Positions 7,309 through 15,999 of a stretch of 32,638 nt of DNA are shown here, one piece after another (the stretch's first letter is position 1; each line of letters opens with the position of its first letter). Location of the stretch: positions 1 to 32,638 of the forward strand of contig NZ_JANEZT010000024.1 in assembly GCF_025403405.1 (NCBI RefSeq). Direction: 5' to 3'. The notes under the pieces are model-generated. The model made no database searches, had not been told where the DNA came from, and saw only the letters and a program-made list of their open reading frames with translations. The position numbers were made by a program, and so were the translations under genes. The stretch is from Frankia tisae. Lineage in GTDB: Bacteria > Actinomycetota > Actinomycetes > Frankiales > Frankiaceae.

Positions 7309-8496
7309 ATGCCTCCCGCCATGCCCCTGCTCACCCCCGCGGACGGCCGCGAAGCGCGGCCACTCCTCGTGACCAGCGCCCCGGACCTGCTCGACGATCT
7401 TCTGCGCCTGGCCGCAGCCGCCGACGTCACCACAACCGTCGCCACCGAACCGGGCGCGCTGCGCCGCGCCTGGGCGGTGGCGCCCCTGGTCGTCGTCGGC
7501 ATGGACCGTGCCGAGGCATGCATCGCTGCCGGCCTGCCCCTGCGCCCGCACGTGGTTCTGGTCGGCGGCCACGTCGAGGACGGCCGCGTGTGGTCCGCGG
7601 GCGCCCGCCTTGGCGCCGATCACGTGATCTTCCTGCCGGAGGCGGAGCCCTGGCTGATCGACGTCTTCAGCGATCCCGAGAGCCTCAGGCGCGGATCGGT
7701 GACGATCGGGGTGGTCGCCGCCCGGCGCGGCAGCGGCGCGTCGACGCTGGCCGTCTCGCTGGCGCTGTCGGGCCTGCGCCACGGCCTGCGCACGATGCTG
7801 GTCGACGCCGACCCGCGGGGCGGCGGGGTGGCGCCCGGATTCGCGCGGCTCCTGCCGGCCGCGGATGATACCCCGCCGGACGGCTCCGACCCGCGGCCGG
7901 CAAAACCCTTCCCGCCGCCGGACGGAGCACCGCCGGGCCCGCTGCGCGGGGATATGTCCACCTTCCGGCCGGAGCTGCTGGCACGGGGCGGCGACCTGAC
8001 GGTGGTGTCCTGGGATCTTGGCCTCGGGCCCGACGTCCCGGTGGGGCCGATGGCCACGCTGCTCTCGACCGCCCGGTCCACGTCGGACCTGGTGGTCATC
8101 GACCTGCCCTGGCAGCAGGACTCGGCCGCCACCCTCGCACTCGGCTCCTGCCGGACGGCGCTGGTGGTGCTGAGGGCAGATCTGGCATCCGTGATGGCTG
8201 CCGAGCGTGTCTGCACGGTGGTCAGGCGACGCTGCCCGGACGTGCAGGCGGTCGTGCGTCGACGCCCGTCGGCCGGGATCTCCCCGGCGGCGGTCAGCGA
8301 GATGCTCGGAGTGCCGCTGGCCGGGGTCATCGCCGACGCCCGCCAGCCGGCGACCACGGCCGGCCCCGGCACGCCGCGGGATGCCGCCCCGGGGCCGCTC
8401 GGCGACCGACTGCTGGCCCGGCTGGGGCTCCTGCCACGGCCGAACAGTCAAGAGGCATCGGACGGCCCGAGCACGGAGCCCCGGACATGGGCGTGA
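7309..8496 (+). CDS. ssd: Ssd/CpaE-like (TadZ-type) ATPase of the Tad locus
   Basis: A 395-residue protein of the actinobacterial 'helicase/secretion neighbourhood CpaE-like' group (M. tuberculosis Ssd, Rv3660c). Residues 17-125 look like a degenerate receiver domain. Residues 131-380 are a MinD/ParA-like domain. Its P-loop reads ARRGSGASTLA (about 138-148): the usual GK(T/S) lysine is Ala144, so ATP use may be altered. LVDADP and VVIDLP are the following strand motifs. A Pro-rich insert lies at about 185-210. CpaE/TadZ proteins localise the pilus machine at a pole or septum; overexpressed mycobacterial Ssd affects septation. It is the first gene of the Tad operon and overlaps tadA by 10 bases. 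Start ATG 7309 has only a weak ribosome site. Confidence 0.88.
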   Translation: MPPAMPLLTPADGREARPLLVTSAPDLLDDLLRLAAAADVTTTVATEPGALRRAWAVAPLVVVGMDRAEACIAAGLPLRPHVVLVGGHVEDGRVWSAGARLGADHVIFLPEAEPWLIDVFSDPESLRRGSVTIGVVAARRGSGASTLAVSLALSGLRHGLRTMLVDADPRGGGVAPGFARLLPAADDTPPDGSDPRPAKPFPPPDGAPPGPLRGDMSTFRPELLARGGDLTVVSWDLGLGPDVPVGPMATLLSTARSTSDLVVIDLPWQQDSAATLALGSCRTALVVLRADLASVMAAERVCTVVRRRCPDVQAVVRRRPSAGISPAAVSEMLGVPLAGVIADARQPATTAGPGTPRDAAPGPLGDRLLARLGLLPRPNSQEASDGPSTEPRTWA

Positions 8497-9686
8497 AGGG
8501 CCGGGACGCGGCGGGCCTGCGCGGGGTGGCGTCGCCGACCACCGAGTCCCTCAGCACCACAACGCCCAACACCGCAATGCCCAGCACCGCAACGCCCAGC
8601 GCCGGCCCCCTCGGCGCAGGACCGCTTGATCCCCTCCTCGCCGATCCGCACGTCACCGACGTGCTGGTGAACGCCCCCGACGAGATCTGGGTGGAGCGGC
8701 AGGGCCGGCTGACGAGGACGGCGGTCACCTTCGCCGACGAGGACGCGGTGCGCCGCCTCGCCGTCCGACTCGCGTCGGCCGCCGGCCGCCGGCTGGACTC
8801 CGCCGTGCCCTTCGCCGACGTCCTGCTGGGCGACGGCACCCGGATGCACGCCGTCCTCGCGCCCACCGCCGTGCGCGGCACCTGCCTGTCCCTGCGGCGC
8901 CCCCGGCGCCGGCCGTTCACCTTCGACGAACTCGTACTTGCCGGCACGCTGAGCCCCGCGGTGGCCGCGGTGCTCCACGCGCTGCTGCACGCACGGCTCG
9001 CGGTCGTCGTGACGGGTGGCACCGGCACGGGCAAGAGCACACTGCTCGCCGCCCTGCTGGGCGCGGTGCATCCGGGCGAGCGAATCGTTCTCGTCGAGGA
9101 CACCGCCGAGCTCGCGGTGAGCCGGCCCGGCCTGGTCCGGTTGGAGGCCCGGCCGCCCAACATCGAGGGCGCCGGCGAAGTGACCCAGCGCGAGCTGGTT
9201 CGGCAGGCGATGCGGATGCGACCGGACCGCCTCGTCGTCGGCGAGGTCCGCGGACCCGAGGTGCTCGATCTGCTCGTCGCCCTCAACACCGGGCACGAGG
9301 GGGGTCTGAGCACCGTGCACGCGAATGACACCGGCGCCCTACCCACCCGGCTGGAGGCGTTGGCCGCCCTCGCCGGGCTGTCCCGGGCGGCGGTGCACAG
9401 CCACGTCGCCGCGGCCCTGCACGCGGCCGTCCACCTGCACCGGGATGCGGACGGCCAGCGCAGGGTCCGGGCGGTCGGTGTGTTCCGCCGGGCGCCCGAC
9501 GGGCTGGTGCAGGTCGTCCCCGCGTTGATCGCACCCCCGGCCGCCTTCCGGCGGGCAGACCCGCGGCGCGGCGAGGGCCCCGTGGCCGCGGAGGGGCTGC
9601 CGCTGCTGCGAAGCCTGCTCGACGTCCGCGGGGTGCGTCTGCCGGCATTCGTCGGCGCTGCTGCGCCACCAGGACGGCGATCTTGA
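8487..9686 (+). CDS. tadA: TadA/CpaF-family secretion ATPase
   Basis: A 399-residue hexameric-type traffic ATPase that would power assembly of the Flp-like pilus encoded downstream. GGTGTGKST at 177-185 is the Walker A box, VLVEDTAEL is the Asp box, RLVVGEVRG around 249-256 is Walker B with Glu253, and GHEGGLSTVHAND is the His box. The family is close to complete, but the N-terminal 45 residues are a Ser/Thr/Pro/Ala repeat (PNTAMPSTATPSAG) without homology to the usual N-domain. GGAG eight bases upstream supports ATG 8487. The stop codon overlaps the TTG start of the next gene. Confidence 0.93.
   Translation: MGVKGRDAAGLRGVASPTTESLSTTTPNTAMPSTATPSAGPLGAGPLDPLLADPHVTDVLVNAPDEIWVERQGRLTRTAVTFADEDAVRRLAVRLASAAGRRLDSAVPFADVLLGDGTRMHAVLAPTAVRGTCLSLRRPRRRPFTFDELVLAGTLSPAVAAVLHALLHARLAVVVTGGTGTGKSTLLAALLGAVHPGERIVLVEDTAELAVSRPGLVRLEARPPNIEGAGEVTQRELVRQAMRMRPDRLVVGEVRGPEVLDLLVALNTGHEGGLSTVHANDTGALPTRLEALAALAGLSRAAVHSHVAAALHAAVHLHRDADGQRRVRAVGVFRRAPDGLVQVVPALIAPPAAFRRADPRRGEGPVAAEGLPLLRSLLDVRGVRLPAFVGAAAPPGRRS
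8572..8600. repeat. 29-base inverted repeat, copy in tadA
   Basis: Its reverse complement matches 9796-9824 in the tadB-tadC gene at 25 of 29 positions by eye. Both copies are coding, in different frames and opposite senses. Confidence 0.6.
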
Positions 9687-11068
9687 TCACCTCGATGGGG
9701 GCAACGGGCTCGGCCACCCGCGTCCGCCGTCGCGGCCCGGACGGGACCGCGCGGACAAACCGGGCCGCTGCGGTCGCGGTGGCGCCCACCGCCATGCTGG
9801 GCATTGCCGTGCTGGGCACTGCCGCAGTACTCGCAGTGAGCGCCGGACCCGTCGCCGCGGTGACTGTGAGCGTGTCGCTCGGCTGCCTCGCACGCGCCGT
9901 TCGGCGGGAGCGGGCGCGACGGCGGCAGGCCATGGTGCGCGCGTGCGCGGAGGACTTTCTCGCAGCCTTCGCCGCAGAACTCGACGCGGGGGGTCCCCAC
10001 GGGCCCGCCCTGCGCGCCGCCGCAGGCGGCATCGACGCGCTCGGTACCGCCCCGGGCCGTGGCCCTGGCTGGATCCCGCTCGACCAGCTGGCGGCGACGC
10101 TCGCGGGAGCGGACGACCCCGGGGTCGTCCTGTGCCGAAACGAGGCCAACGCCGTGCGCCAGCTCGGCATCGCCTACCAGGTCTGCACGATGGTCGGCGC
10201 CCGGCTCGCGCCCGTCGCCACGATGCTGGCCTCACTGGCCCGGGCCGACGCCGTGCGGGCCGGGGAACTGGCGGCGGCGCTGGCTGGTCCTCGGTCCTCC
10301 GGTCGGCTGGTGGCCGCGCTCCCGCTGGCCGGGATCGCGCTGGGATCGCTGGCCGGCGGCCACCCGCTGCACACGCTGCTTGCCACCCCCGCCGGCAACG
10401 CCTGCCTGGTGGCCGGGAGCGTGGCTGACCTGGTGGGACTGCGCTGGCTGCGGTCCTTCGCGGACCGGGTCGAGCGGCGAGCGGGTCCGGTGGCCATGGA
10501 TGCCGCCCGGACCGGTGGACCGGCCGGCACCGGCACCGGGCGCGAGCGCCTGCTCGCCGATCTACCGCTGGCCCTCGACCTGATCGCGGCTTGCCTGCGC
10601 GGCGGCGGGACGGTCGTCGCCGCCCTGGTGTCCGTCGGCGCCGCCAACGGCGGCGTGCTGGGCAGGGAGCTGCACCGGGCCGCCGACGCGATGGCGGCGG
10701 GGGTCGACGCCCACACCGCCTGCCACCGGCTGGTCGCTGTCACCGTCACGCGCGGCCGCGCTGCATGGCTGGCGCGGCTGCTGCGCGGCAATCCGCGCGC
10801 GTCGCCGGGATCGCGCTGGACCGCGATGATGCGAGCGGCTGTCTCAGCCTTCGACCGGGCTCAGACGTCCGGTGCGAAACCGGCCGCCGCCCTCGTCCGG
10901 CTCGCCCAGCGGGCCCGCGACGAGGCCCACGCGGAAAGCATTGCTGCAGCCCGCCGAGCCGGCGTGCTGGCCGTCGCTCCGCTCGGCCTCTGCTTCCTAC
11001 CGGCCTTCCTGCTGATCGGCGTCGTCCCGGTCGTACTCGGATCCCTACCGAATCTGCTGCCGGCGTAG
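9683..11068 (+). CDS. TadB-TadC fusion, type II secretion F-domain membrane protein
   Basis: A single 461-residue frame that covers what mycobacteria encode as two proteins, TadB (Rv3658c) and TadC (Rv3657c). Residues 28-70 hold N-terminal membrane segments, about 90-205 a first F-type cytoplasmic domain, and 210-252 two more membrane segments. After a Gly/Thr-rich linker (about 265-290), LPLALDLIAACLRGGGTV begins a second F-type domain, ending with membrane segment AGVLAVAPLGLCFLPAFLLI. These proteins form the inner-membrane platform for the TadA ATPase. No stop or frameshift lies at the junction. TTG 9683 overlaps the tadA stop (TTGA) and has AGGA eight bases upstream; ATG 9695 is an alternative. 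Confidence 0.87.
   Translation: MITSMGATGSATRVRRRGPDGTARTNRAAAVAVAPTAMLGIAVLGTAAVLAVSAGPVAAVTVSVSLGCLARAVRRERARRRQAMVRACAEDFLAAFAAELDAGGPHGPALRAAAGGIDALGTAPGRGPGWIPLDQLAATLAGADDPGVVLCRNEANAVRQLGIAYQVCTMVGARLAPVATMLASLARADAVRAGELAAALAGPRSSGRLVAALPLAGIALGSLAGGHPLHTLLATPAGNACLVAGSVADLVGLRWLRSFADRVERRAGPVAMDAARTGGPAGTGTGRERLLADLPLALDLIAACLRGGGTVVAALVSVGAANGGVLGRELHRAADAMAAGVDAHTACHRLVAVTVTRGRAAWLARLLRGNPRASPGSRWTAMMRAAVSAFDRAQTSGAKPAAALVRLAQRARDEAHAESIAAARRAGVLAVAPLGLCFLPAFLLIGVVPVVLGSLPNLLPA
9796..9824. repeat. 29-base inverted repeat, copy in tadB-tadC
   Basis: This is the partner of 8572-8600, in the first membrane segment of the fusion protein (MLGIAVLGTAAV). GCTGGGCATTGC is the shared heart of the repeat. 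Confidence 0.6.
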
Positions 11069-11138
11069 CCATCCGCTGCCGGCGTGGCCCGCACACACCA
11101 CCCGATCCAGCTCTGCCCCGCTCCCGGAGGTGTTCCTG

Positions 11139-11411
11139 ATGTTCCCGTTGAGGATGTTCCCGTCGTCCAGGATGGTCCCGTCGCCCAGCCGCCTGTCCCG
11201 CGTCCCGTTCGTCTGGGCCGCCTTCCGCCGCGCCCTCGCCGGCCGCCGCGGCACGGGCGGCCGTGACCTGGGGATGTCCACCGCCGAATACGCGGTCGGC
11301 ACGCTCGCCGCGGTCGCGTTCGCCGGTGTCCTCTACGCGGTCGTGTCGAGTTCCGCGACTCGCTCGCTGGTCTCGGCGGTCGTGCAGCGCGCACTTACCG
11401 CCTCGTTCTGA
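11139..11411 (+). CDS. DUF4244 Flp-like pilin precursor
   Basis: A 90-residue small pilin-like protein. A basic N-terminal leader ends in DLG, followed by MSTAEYAVGTLAAVAFAGVL. Gly(-1) and Glu(+5) followed by Tyr match the Flp prepilin rule G/xxxxEY, so a type IV prepilin peptidase should cut after that Gly. The hydrophobic helix then forms the pilus core. The product would be the major subunit assembled by TadA and TadB-TadC. A GGAGG sequence eight bases upstream favours ATG 11139 over the slightly longer GTG 11130; ATG 11154 or 11172 would also leave an adequate leader. It corresponds to Rv3656c. Confidence 0.86.
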   Translation: MFPLRMFPSSRMVPSPSRLSRVPFVWAAFRRALAGRRGTGGRDLGMSTAEYAVGTLAAVAFAGVLYAVVSSSATRSLVSAVVQRALTASF

Positions 11412-11420
11412 GCGGCCGCG

Positions 11421-11894
11421 ATGCGATGGTCCAGCACAGCGCCGCGGGGGCACGCGCACCCCACACCCCGCCCGCCGGCAGTCGCCCGGCCCCGGCGGGA
11501 CGCAACCCGTGGGGCAGACGGCGGTCAGGCGACCGCGGAACTCGCGGCCGGCCTGCCCTCAGTGTTCGTCGTCTTCTTCCTCGCGGCCTGGATGCTCTCA
11601 GCGGTCGGCGCCCAGGCCCGGTGCGCCGACGCGGCGCGGATCGGCGCCCGGCTCGCGGCCAGGGGGGAGGCGCCGGCGACGGTCTCCGCCGCGGTGACCC
11701 GGGCGGCGCCCCGCGGCGCGACCCTGCAGCTGCACCACCGGGCGGGCCTGGTCGACGTCGAGGTGTCGGCGCCGGTGGGGGCCGCCGGCCTCGGCCGGCT
11801 GGTGCCGGCACTCGTCGTGACGGCGCACGCCATCACTCCCGTGGAGCCGGCCGCCTGCGCTGCATCGGACTGCCCACCACCGGGACCGCCGTGA
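11421..11894 (+). CDS. tadE: TadE-like minor pseudopilin
   Basis: A 157-residue protein. A basic leader of about 34 residues ends in DGG, followed by [20 protein letters not shown]. This is a TadE-type class III signal with Glu at +5, then a membrane helix, then [20 protein letters not shown], the usual TadE 'ARxAAR' segment. The remaining extracellular part has a beta-rich character and several cysteines near the C-terminus. It probably acts as a minor pilin or anchor for the Flp-like pilus. It begins nine bases after the DUF4244 stop and its TGA overlaps the next GTG. Position matches Rv3655c. Confidence 0.85.
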   Translation: MRWSSTAPRGHAHPTPRPPAVARPRRDATRGADGGQATAELAAGLPSVFVVFFLAAWMLSAVGAQARCADAARIGARLAARGEAPATVSAAVTRAAPRGATLQLHHRAGLVDVEVSAPVGAAGLGRLVPALVVTAHAITPVEPAACAASDCPPPGPP

Positions 11895-12376
11895 CCACCG
11901 GTGGCCACCGCCCCCCGACCGCCTCGATCCCCTGCGCGGCGACCCGGGACGGGCGGGACGCCGGATCGGCGACGATATGGCTGCTCGCCGTCCTGTTCGC
12001 GCTGCTGTCGCTGGCCGGGCTCGCCTTCACCGTGGCGGTGATCGGCGCGTCCCGGCAACGAGCTGCGGCGGCCGCCGATCTCGCAGCTCTCGCCGCCGCC
12101 GCCCTGCCCCCGGTCGACGAGCAGTCCATGTGCGCGCGAGCCCGGGAGATCAGCGCCGCCAACGGCGCCCGCCTGCTGGACTGCCATGTTGCCGCCGACG
12201 CCGTGGAGATCGCCGTCAGCGTGCGCCTGCCGGCGGTTGTCGGCGTGCTGCCCGACCTGACCGTCCATGCCCGAGCCGGCCCGTGGGGCGGCGCGGCGGG
12301 CGCCTATCGGCCAACCGCCCAGGACGAGGGCGGTCAGGACGAGGGCGGTCAGGAGCGGGCCCCCGCCCCGTCCTGA
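11891..12376 (+). CDS. helicase/secretion-neighbourhood TadE/TadG-like protein
   Basis: A 161-residue protein starting at GTG 11891, which overlaps the tadE stop (GTGA). [20 protein letters not shown] at 26-45 begins a single N-terminal membrane helix, followed by [18 protein letters not shown], the typical TadG/TadE 'RxxAAxAADxAALAAA' motif. Cysteines at about 79 and 94 could form an extracellular disulfide. The tail carries two copies of QDEGG. It corresponds to Rv3654c, the last gene of this type of mini-Tad locus. Its 3' end overlaps the convergent minus-strand gene by 28 bases. Confidence 0.82.
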   Translation: MTTGGHRPPTASIPCAATRDGRDAGSATIWLLAVLFALLSLAGLAFTVAVIGASRQRAAAAADLAALAAAALPPVDEQSMCARAREISAANGARLLDCHVAADAVEIAVSVRLPAVVGVLPDLTVHARAGPWGGAAGAYRPTAQDEGGQDEGGQERAPAPS

Positions 12377-13290
12377 GCGGTCTGGTCGGCCTGGTCGGTC
12401 TGGTCGGCAGAGTCGTGGTCGCGGGTCTCCCGGCGGCCCAGGTCCGCGACGCGGGCCACGATCCGGTCGCCACGTCGCGGATGGGTGTTCATCGGCAGCG
12501 GCGCGCCGGAACCGGCGGCCGGCGAATCGGTCGCCGGCTTGTCCGAAGCCGGCGGCGTCGGCGGGGTGGGGACACGCACGGCGGAGCGCACCGGAGCGGT
12601 CTGCCGGACCTCGCCGGACAAGGTGGGCGAGGTGTCGCCGCCATAGGCCGGGACGGCCTCGGCGACCGGCCGGGCCTCGAAGACCGGGCGGGCCTCGCGG
12701 GCCGGGCGCGCTTCGAAGACCGGGCGGGCCTCTCGAGCCGGGCGCGCCTCGAAGACCGGGCGCGCCTCGAAGACCGGGCGGGCCTCGCGGGCCGGGCGGG
12801 CCTCGGCGGCCGGCCGCTTCGCGAGCGTGGGGCGCTTGGCCAGAGTGGGGCGCGACCGGGTGGGCGCGCCGGTGGTCCGCTCGTCGAGCCGCCTGCCGAC
12901 CTCGGTGGCGGGAGCCGGGGGCGTCGCCGCGGGAGCGAGCGGCGCAGCACCAACCGATGCCGGTGCGGAAGGCGCCGGAGCCGTGCGGATCGCCGCCAGC
13001 TCGCGTGCCCGCTGCCGCTCGAGCCGTCGGCGGTGGCGGTCCCGCGCCAGGCCCTGCAGGGTCAGCTGCACTCCCGCGACCACCAGCACCCCGGCGGCGA
13101 GGCCCAGCACGAACAGGCCCCAGATGTCGAAGGAGAGAGATTGCCCCATGATCATCACGTCTGTCTGGCCGCTGTTCTCCAGCACCAGATCGGCGGTAAA
13201 AACTCCCGCAACCAGCAACAACACGACACCGACGGTTACCACCGGTACCTCCAGAACCATGGACATGGGCGAAACCGGCCACGAAGACAC
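12349..13290 (-). CDS. two-TM protein with EARP hexapeptide repeats (LapA-like topology)
   Basis: A 313-residue protein of uncertain function. Two membrane segments (about 17-37 and 56-80) flank a short loop. A basic stretch [19 protein letters not shown] follows, then a long Pro/Ala-rich cytoplasmic tail. The arrangement resembles LapA-domain proteins, though I cannot confirm this by eye. The tail has TLAKRP twice and then eight EARP(VF/AR/VA) hexapeptides. The C-terminus includes [16 protein letters not shown] 13290 gives the longest frame; ATG 13266 or 13260 would start just before the first helix, and none has a good ribosome site. It lies 64 bases downstream of the helicase on the same strand and overlaps the Tad operon end convergently. 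Confidence 0.72.
   Translation of the reverse strand: MSSWPVSPMSMVLEVPVVTVGVVLLLVAGVFTADLVLENSGQTDVMIMGQSLSFDIWGLFVLGLAAGVLVVAGVQLTLQGLARDRHRRRLERQRARELAAIRTAPAPSAPASVGAAPLAPAATPPAPATEVGRRLDERTTGAPTRSRPTLAKRPTLAKRPAAEARPAREARPVFEARPVFEARPAREARPVFEARPAREARPVFEARPVAEAVPAYGGDTSPTLSGEVRQTAPVRSAVRVPTPPTPPASDKPATDSPAAGSGAPLPMNTHPRRGDRIVARVADLGRRETRDHDSADQTDQADQTAQDGAGARS
12661..12804 (-). repeat. 18-base tandem repeat, eight copies, encoding EARPxx
   Basis: Eight consecutive 18-base units inside the two-TM gene encode [12 protein letters not shown] and EARPVA in mixed order. Units differ by a few bases. Such arrays can change length by slippage while keeping frame. Confidence 0.85.
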
Positions 13291-13354
13291 GCTGGGCTCG
13301 GCTTACCCGCCTTTGGTCGCGGCGGAACCGCACGGGCGCGGTGTGATCCGCGAT

Positions 13355-15706
13355 TCAGCCAACCGCGCCGCTCACCGCGGTGAGCAGACGCCAGGCGGCG
13401 GCCTTGTCGAGCGGCTCGTTTCCATTGCCGCACTTTGGCGACTGCACGCAGGAGGGGCAGCCGGCCGGGCATTCACATGCGCCGACGGCGTCCCGGGTAG
13501 CGGCCAGCCAGTCCCCGATGCGCAGAAATCCCCGTTCGGCGAATCCCGCGCCGCCGGCGTGGCCGTCGTAGACGAAGACGCTGGTCCGGCCCGTGTCCGG
13601 GTGCAGGGCAGTCGACACGCCACCGATATCCCAACGGTCGCAGGTGGCGAACAGCGGAAGCAGGCCGATGGCTGCGTGCTCGGCGGCATGCACCGCGCCG
13701 GGCACATCCGCGGCCTCGACGGCGGCGCCGGCGAGCAGGTCGTCGGTGACGGTGTACCAGACGGCGCGCGTCCGCAGCTGCCTCGGCGGCAGGTCCAGCG
13801 GCTCCTGGCCGAGCACCTCCCCGGTCGCGACAAGCCGGCGCTGGTAGCCGACGACCTGGCTAGCGACCTCGACCACCCCAAGGTGCACCTCCACCTCGGG
13901 CAGGATTCGTGATCGCGACGACTCGACGATCCGGATGTCGGTGTGCTCGCGCGCGACCGTCGTCCACTCCGGGGACTCCTCGTGGACGAACGCCACCGAC
14001 TCGGGCAGATCCAGGTCGTCCACGACGAAGCTCGAGCCCTGATGGAGGTAGACCGCCCCGGGATGCACCGCGGAGTGCGCGGCCGCCGCGTCGACCGTGC
14101 CCAGCAGGCGTCCGGTGGCCGTCTCGACGATACGGACCGGGGGGCCGCCGGTCCCCCGGATATCCACCTCCGGCCGGGTCCGCTGGGTCCAGAACCAGCC
14201 CGTGGGCCGGCGGCGCAGCCGCCCGCGGCGGACCAGGTCGTCGACGACGCGCGGCGCCGCCGGGCCGAACAGGCCCAGGTCCGCCTCGGTGAGGGGCAGC
14301 TCGGCGGCGGCGCACTCCAGCTGCGGGCCGAGCACGTAGGGGTTGTCCGGGTCGAACACGCAGGCTTCCACCGATCGACCGAACACCGCCTCCGGATGGT
14401 GGACAAGGTACGTGTCGAGCGGATCGTCCCGGGCGACCAGCACCGCCAGCGACCGCTGCCCGTCCCGGCCGGCCCGGCCGGCCTGCTGCCACAGCGAGGC
14501 GAGGGTGCCCGGAAAGCCGGCGGTGACCGTGGCATCCAGGCCGCTGATGTCCACCCCGAGCTCCAGCGCCGACGTCGCCGCGACACCGAGCAGGTCCCCC
14601 GCGCGCAGCCGGCGTTCCAGCTCGCGGCGCTCCTCCGGCAGGTAGCCGGCTCGATAGGCCGCCACTCGGTCCGCCAGGTCCGAACTCACGTGGCCCAGCT
14701 CTCGGCGGGCGGTGATCGCCACAACCTCCGCGGACCGGCGGGACCGGACGAACACCAGGGTGCGCACGCCGTCGGCGACGAGATCGGCGAGCAAATCGGC
14801 CGACTCGGCGGTGACCGACCGCCGGACCGGCGCGCCGTTCTCACCGGCGCCGCGCGGCTCGCCCGAGGCGCCCTGCGCCTCCCCCTCTGCCGGCCGCCGC
14901 CACAGCAGCGGGGGTTCGTAGAGCACGAAGTCCATCGGGCCTCGGGGCGCGCCGTCGTCATCGATCACCTCGACGTCGACGCCGGTGAGCCGCCCGGCCG
15001 ACAACTGTGGGTCGGCGGTGGTGGCGGACGCCAGCAGGAACACCGGCTCCGACCCGTAACGCGCGCAGACCCGCCGCAGCCGCCGGATCACCGCGGCGAC
15101 ATGCGCGCCGAACACACCACGGTAGCCATGGCATTCGTCGATCACGACGAACCGCAGCCCGCGCAGGAACTGTGCCCACCGCCGGTGCTGGGGCAGGATC
15201 CCGCGATGAATCATGTCGGGATTGGTCAGGACAAGGCCGGCATGAGCCCGGACCCAGTCCCGCTCGGCCGCCGGCGTGTCGCCGTCGTAGGTTGCGGCCC
15301 GCACCCCGGTGAGCCGAAGCGACCGCACCGCCCGCAACTGATCATGCGCGAGGGCCTTCGTCGGCGACAGGTAAAGCGCGCGGGCGCCAGGCTGCGTGAG
15401 CAGCCTGGACAGCACGGGCATCAGGTATCCCAGCGACTTCCCGGAGGCCGTGCCGGTCGCCAGCACGACGCTGCGGCCGGCGTGGGCGGCCTCGGCCGCC
15501 GCCGCCTGGTGCGTCCACGGCTCGTCGATCCCGGCGGCGACCCACCGCCCACGCAGCACCGGGTCGACCCACTCCGGCCAGGGCGCGTGCCGCCCCGGCC
15601 GGGCCGCAACCGGCTCGACATGCGTCATGCACTGTGCGCGCCGCGCGTCGCGGCGCAGCCCGGCGAGGACCGTGTCCGCGCCGCCGATGTCCGCCGGCGA
15701 GCCCAC
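13355..15706 (-). CDS. DECH-box superfamily II helicase (MrfA/SftH type, DUF1998 C-terminus)
   Basis: A 783-residue helicase from GTG 15706; the frame opens to GTG 15784, and ATG 15628 is a shorter option. I favour 15706 because the sequence resembling other actinobacterial members (TVLAGLRRD...) begins just after it. Motif Q-like WTHQ precedes ATGTASGKS (Walker A, ending at 91). Motif II is DECH at 190-193 and motif III is LLASATT. The helicase C domain contains ALELGVDISGLD and QQAGRAGRDG. The C-terminus is DUF1998-like with a zinc-binding cysteine cluster (CECPAGCPSCVQSPKC). MrfA removes mitomycin lesions in Bacillus, and SftH is a 3'-5' mycobacterial helicase. Membership of the 'helicase/secretion neighbourhood' group (as Rv3649) agrees with the adjacent Tad operon. 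Confidence 0.92.
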   Translation of the reverse strand: MGSPADIGGADTVLAGLRRDARRAQCMTHVEPVAARPGRHAPWPEWVDPVLRGRWVAAGIDEPWTHQAAAAEAAHAGRSVVLATGTASGKSLGYLMPVLSRLLTQPGARALYLSPTKALAHDQLRAVRSLRLTGVRAATYDGDTPAAERDWVRAHAGLVLTNPDMIHRGILPQHRRWAQFLRGLRFVVIDECHGYRGVFGAHVAAVIRRLRRVCARYGSEPVFLLASATTADPQLSAGRLTGVDVEVIDDDGAPRGPMDFVLYEPPLLWRRPAEGEAQGASGEPRGAGENGAPVRRSVTAESADLLADLVADGVRTLVFVRSRRSAEVVAITARRELGHVSSDLADRVAAYRAGYLPEERRELERRLRAGDLLGVAATSALELGVDISGLDATVTAGFPGTLASLWQQAGRAGRDGQRSLAVLVARDDPLDTYLVHHPEAVFGRSVEACVFDPDNPYVLGPQLECAAAELPLTEADLGLFGPAAPRVVDDLVRRGRLRRRPTGWFWTQRTRPEVDIRGTGGPPVRIVETATGRLLGTVDAAAAHSAVHPGAVYLHQGSSFVVDDLDLPESVAFVHEESPEWTTVAREHTDIRIVESSRSRILPEVEVHLGVVEVASQVVGYQRRLVATGEVLGQEPLDLPPRQLRTRAVWYTVTDDLLAGAAVEAADVPGAVHAAEHAAIGLLPLFATCDRWDIGGVSTALHPDTGRTSVFVYDGHAGGAGFAERGFLRIGDWLAATRDAVGACECPAGCPSCVQSPKCGNGNEPLDKAAAWRLLTAVSGAVG

Positions 15707-15999
15707 GACCGTCGAGGATATGCGCCCCGACGCCGTCAGCGGCAGGACGATGGGCGATCCACAGGCCACCACCCGATGGACCACCCGGCACGCAACCGCG
15801 AATCGGCGCTGCTGACCAGCCCCGCCCAGACAAGATCAGGGATAGATTCCAGCAGACGTCATCGACTACGCCGCCGCAATACCGGTTACCGCGATCTGAG
15901 TCGCGGGCCGCCGGGTTGATCCCCCTCATGGGAGGGTAATGGCGCCGTGATGTCGGTCGCCCGAAGTGCGGGACGGCCTGAGGCACCCAAGGAGGATCC
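15707..15999. promoter_or_regulatory. divergent promoter region between the helicase and bldG
   Basis: This must hold promoters for both genes. GATAGATTCC near 15842 and TTGATC...TAATGG at about 15916-15942 are candidate elements toward bldG, with suboptimal spacing. An AAGGAGG Shine-Dalgarno at 15989-15995 sets the bldG start. Confidence 0.45.

Noticed and set aside
7089-7868. Plus-strand 259-codon frame over the 6C RNA and the start of ssd
   Set aside because: Arg/Pro/His-rich with no domain; it crosses the structured RNA and overlaps ssd in another frame.
11421-12376. One frameshifted TadE/TadG gene instead of two
   Set aside because: Each frame has its own membrane helix and pilin-like motif, and a GTGA overlap joins them, as in the two-gene arrangement of mycobacteria.
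13943-15919. Plus-strand 658-codon frame opposite the helicase
   Set aside because: The helicase motifs (GKS, DECH, cysteine cluster) are on the minus strand; the plus frame is compositionally shadow-like.
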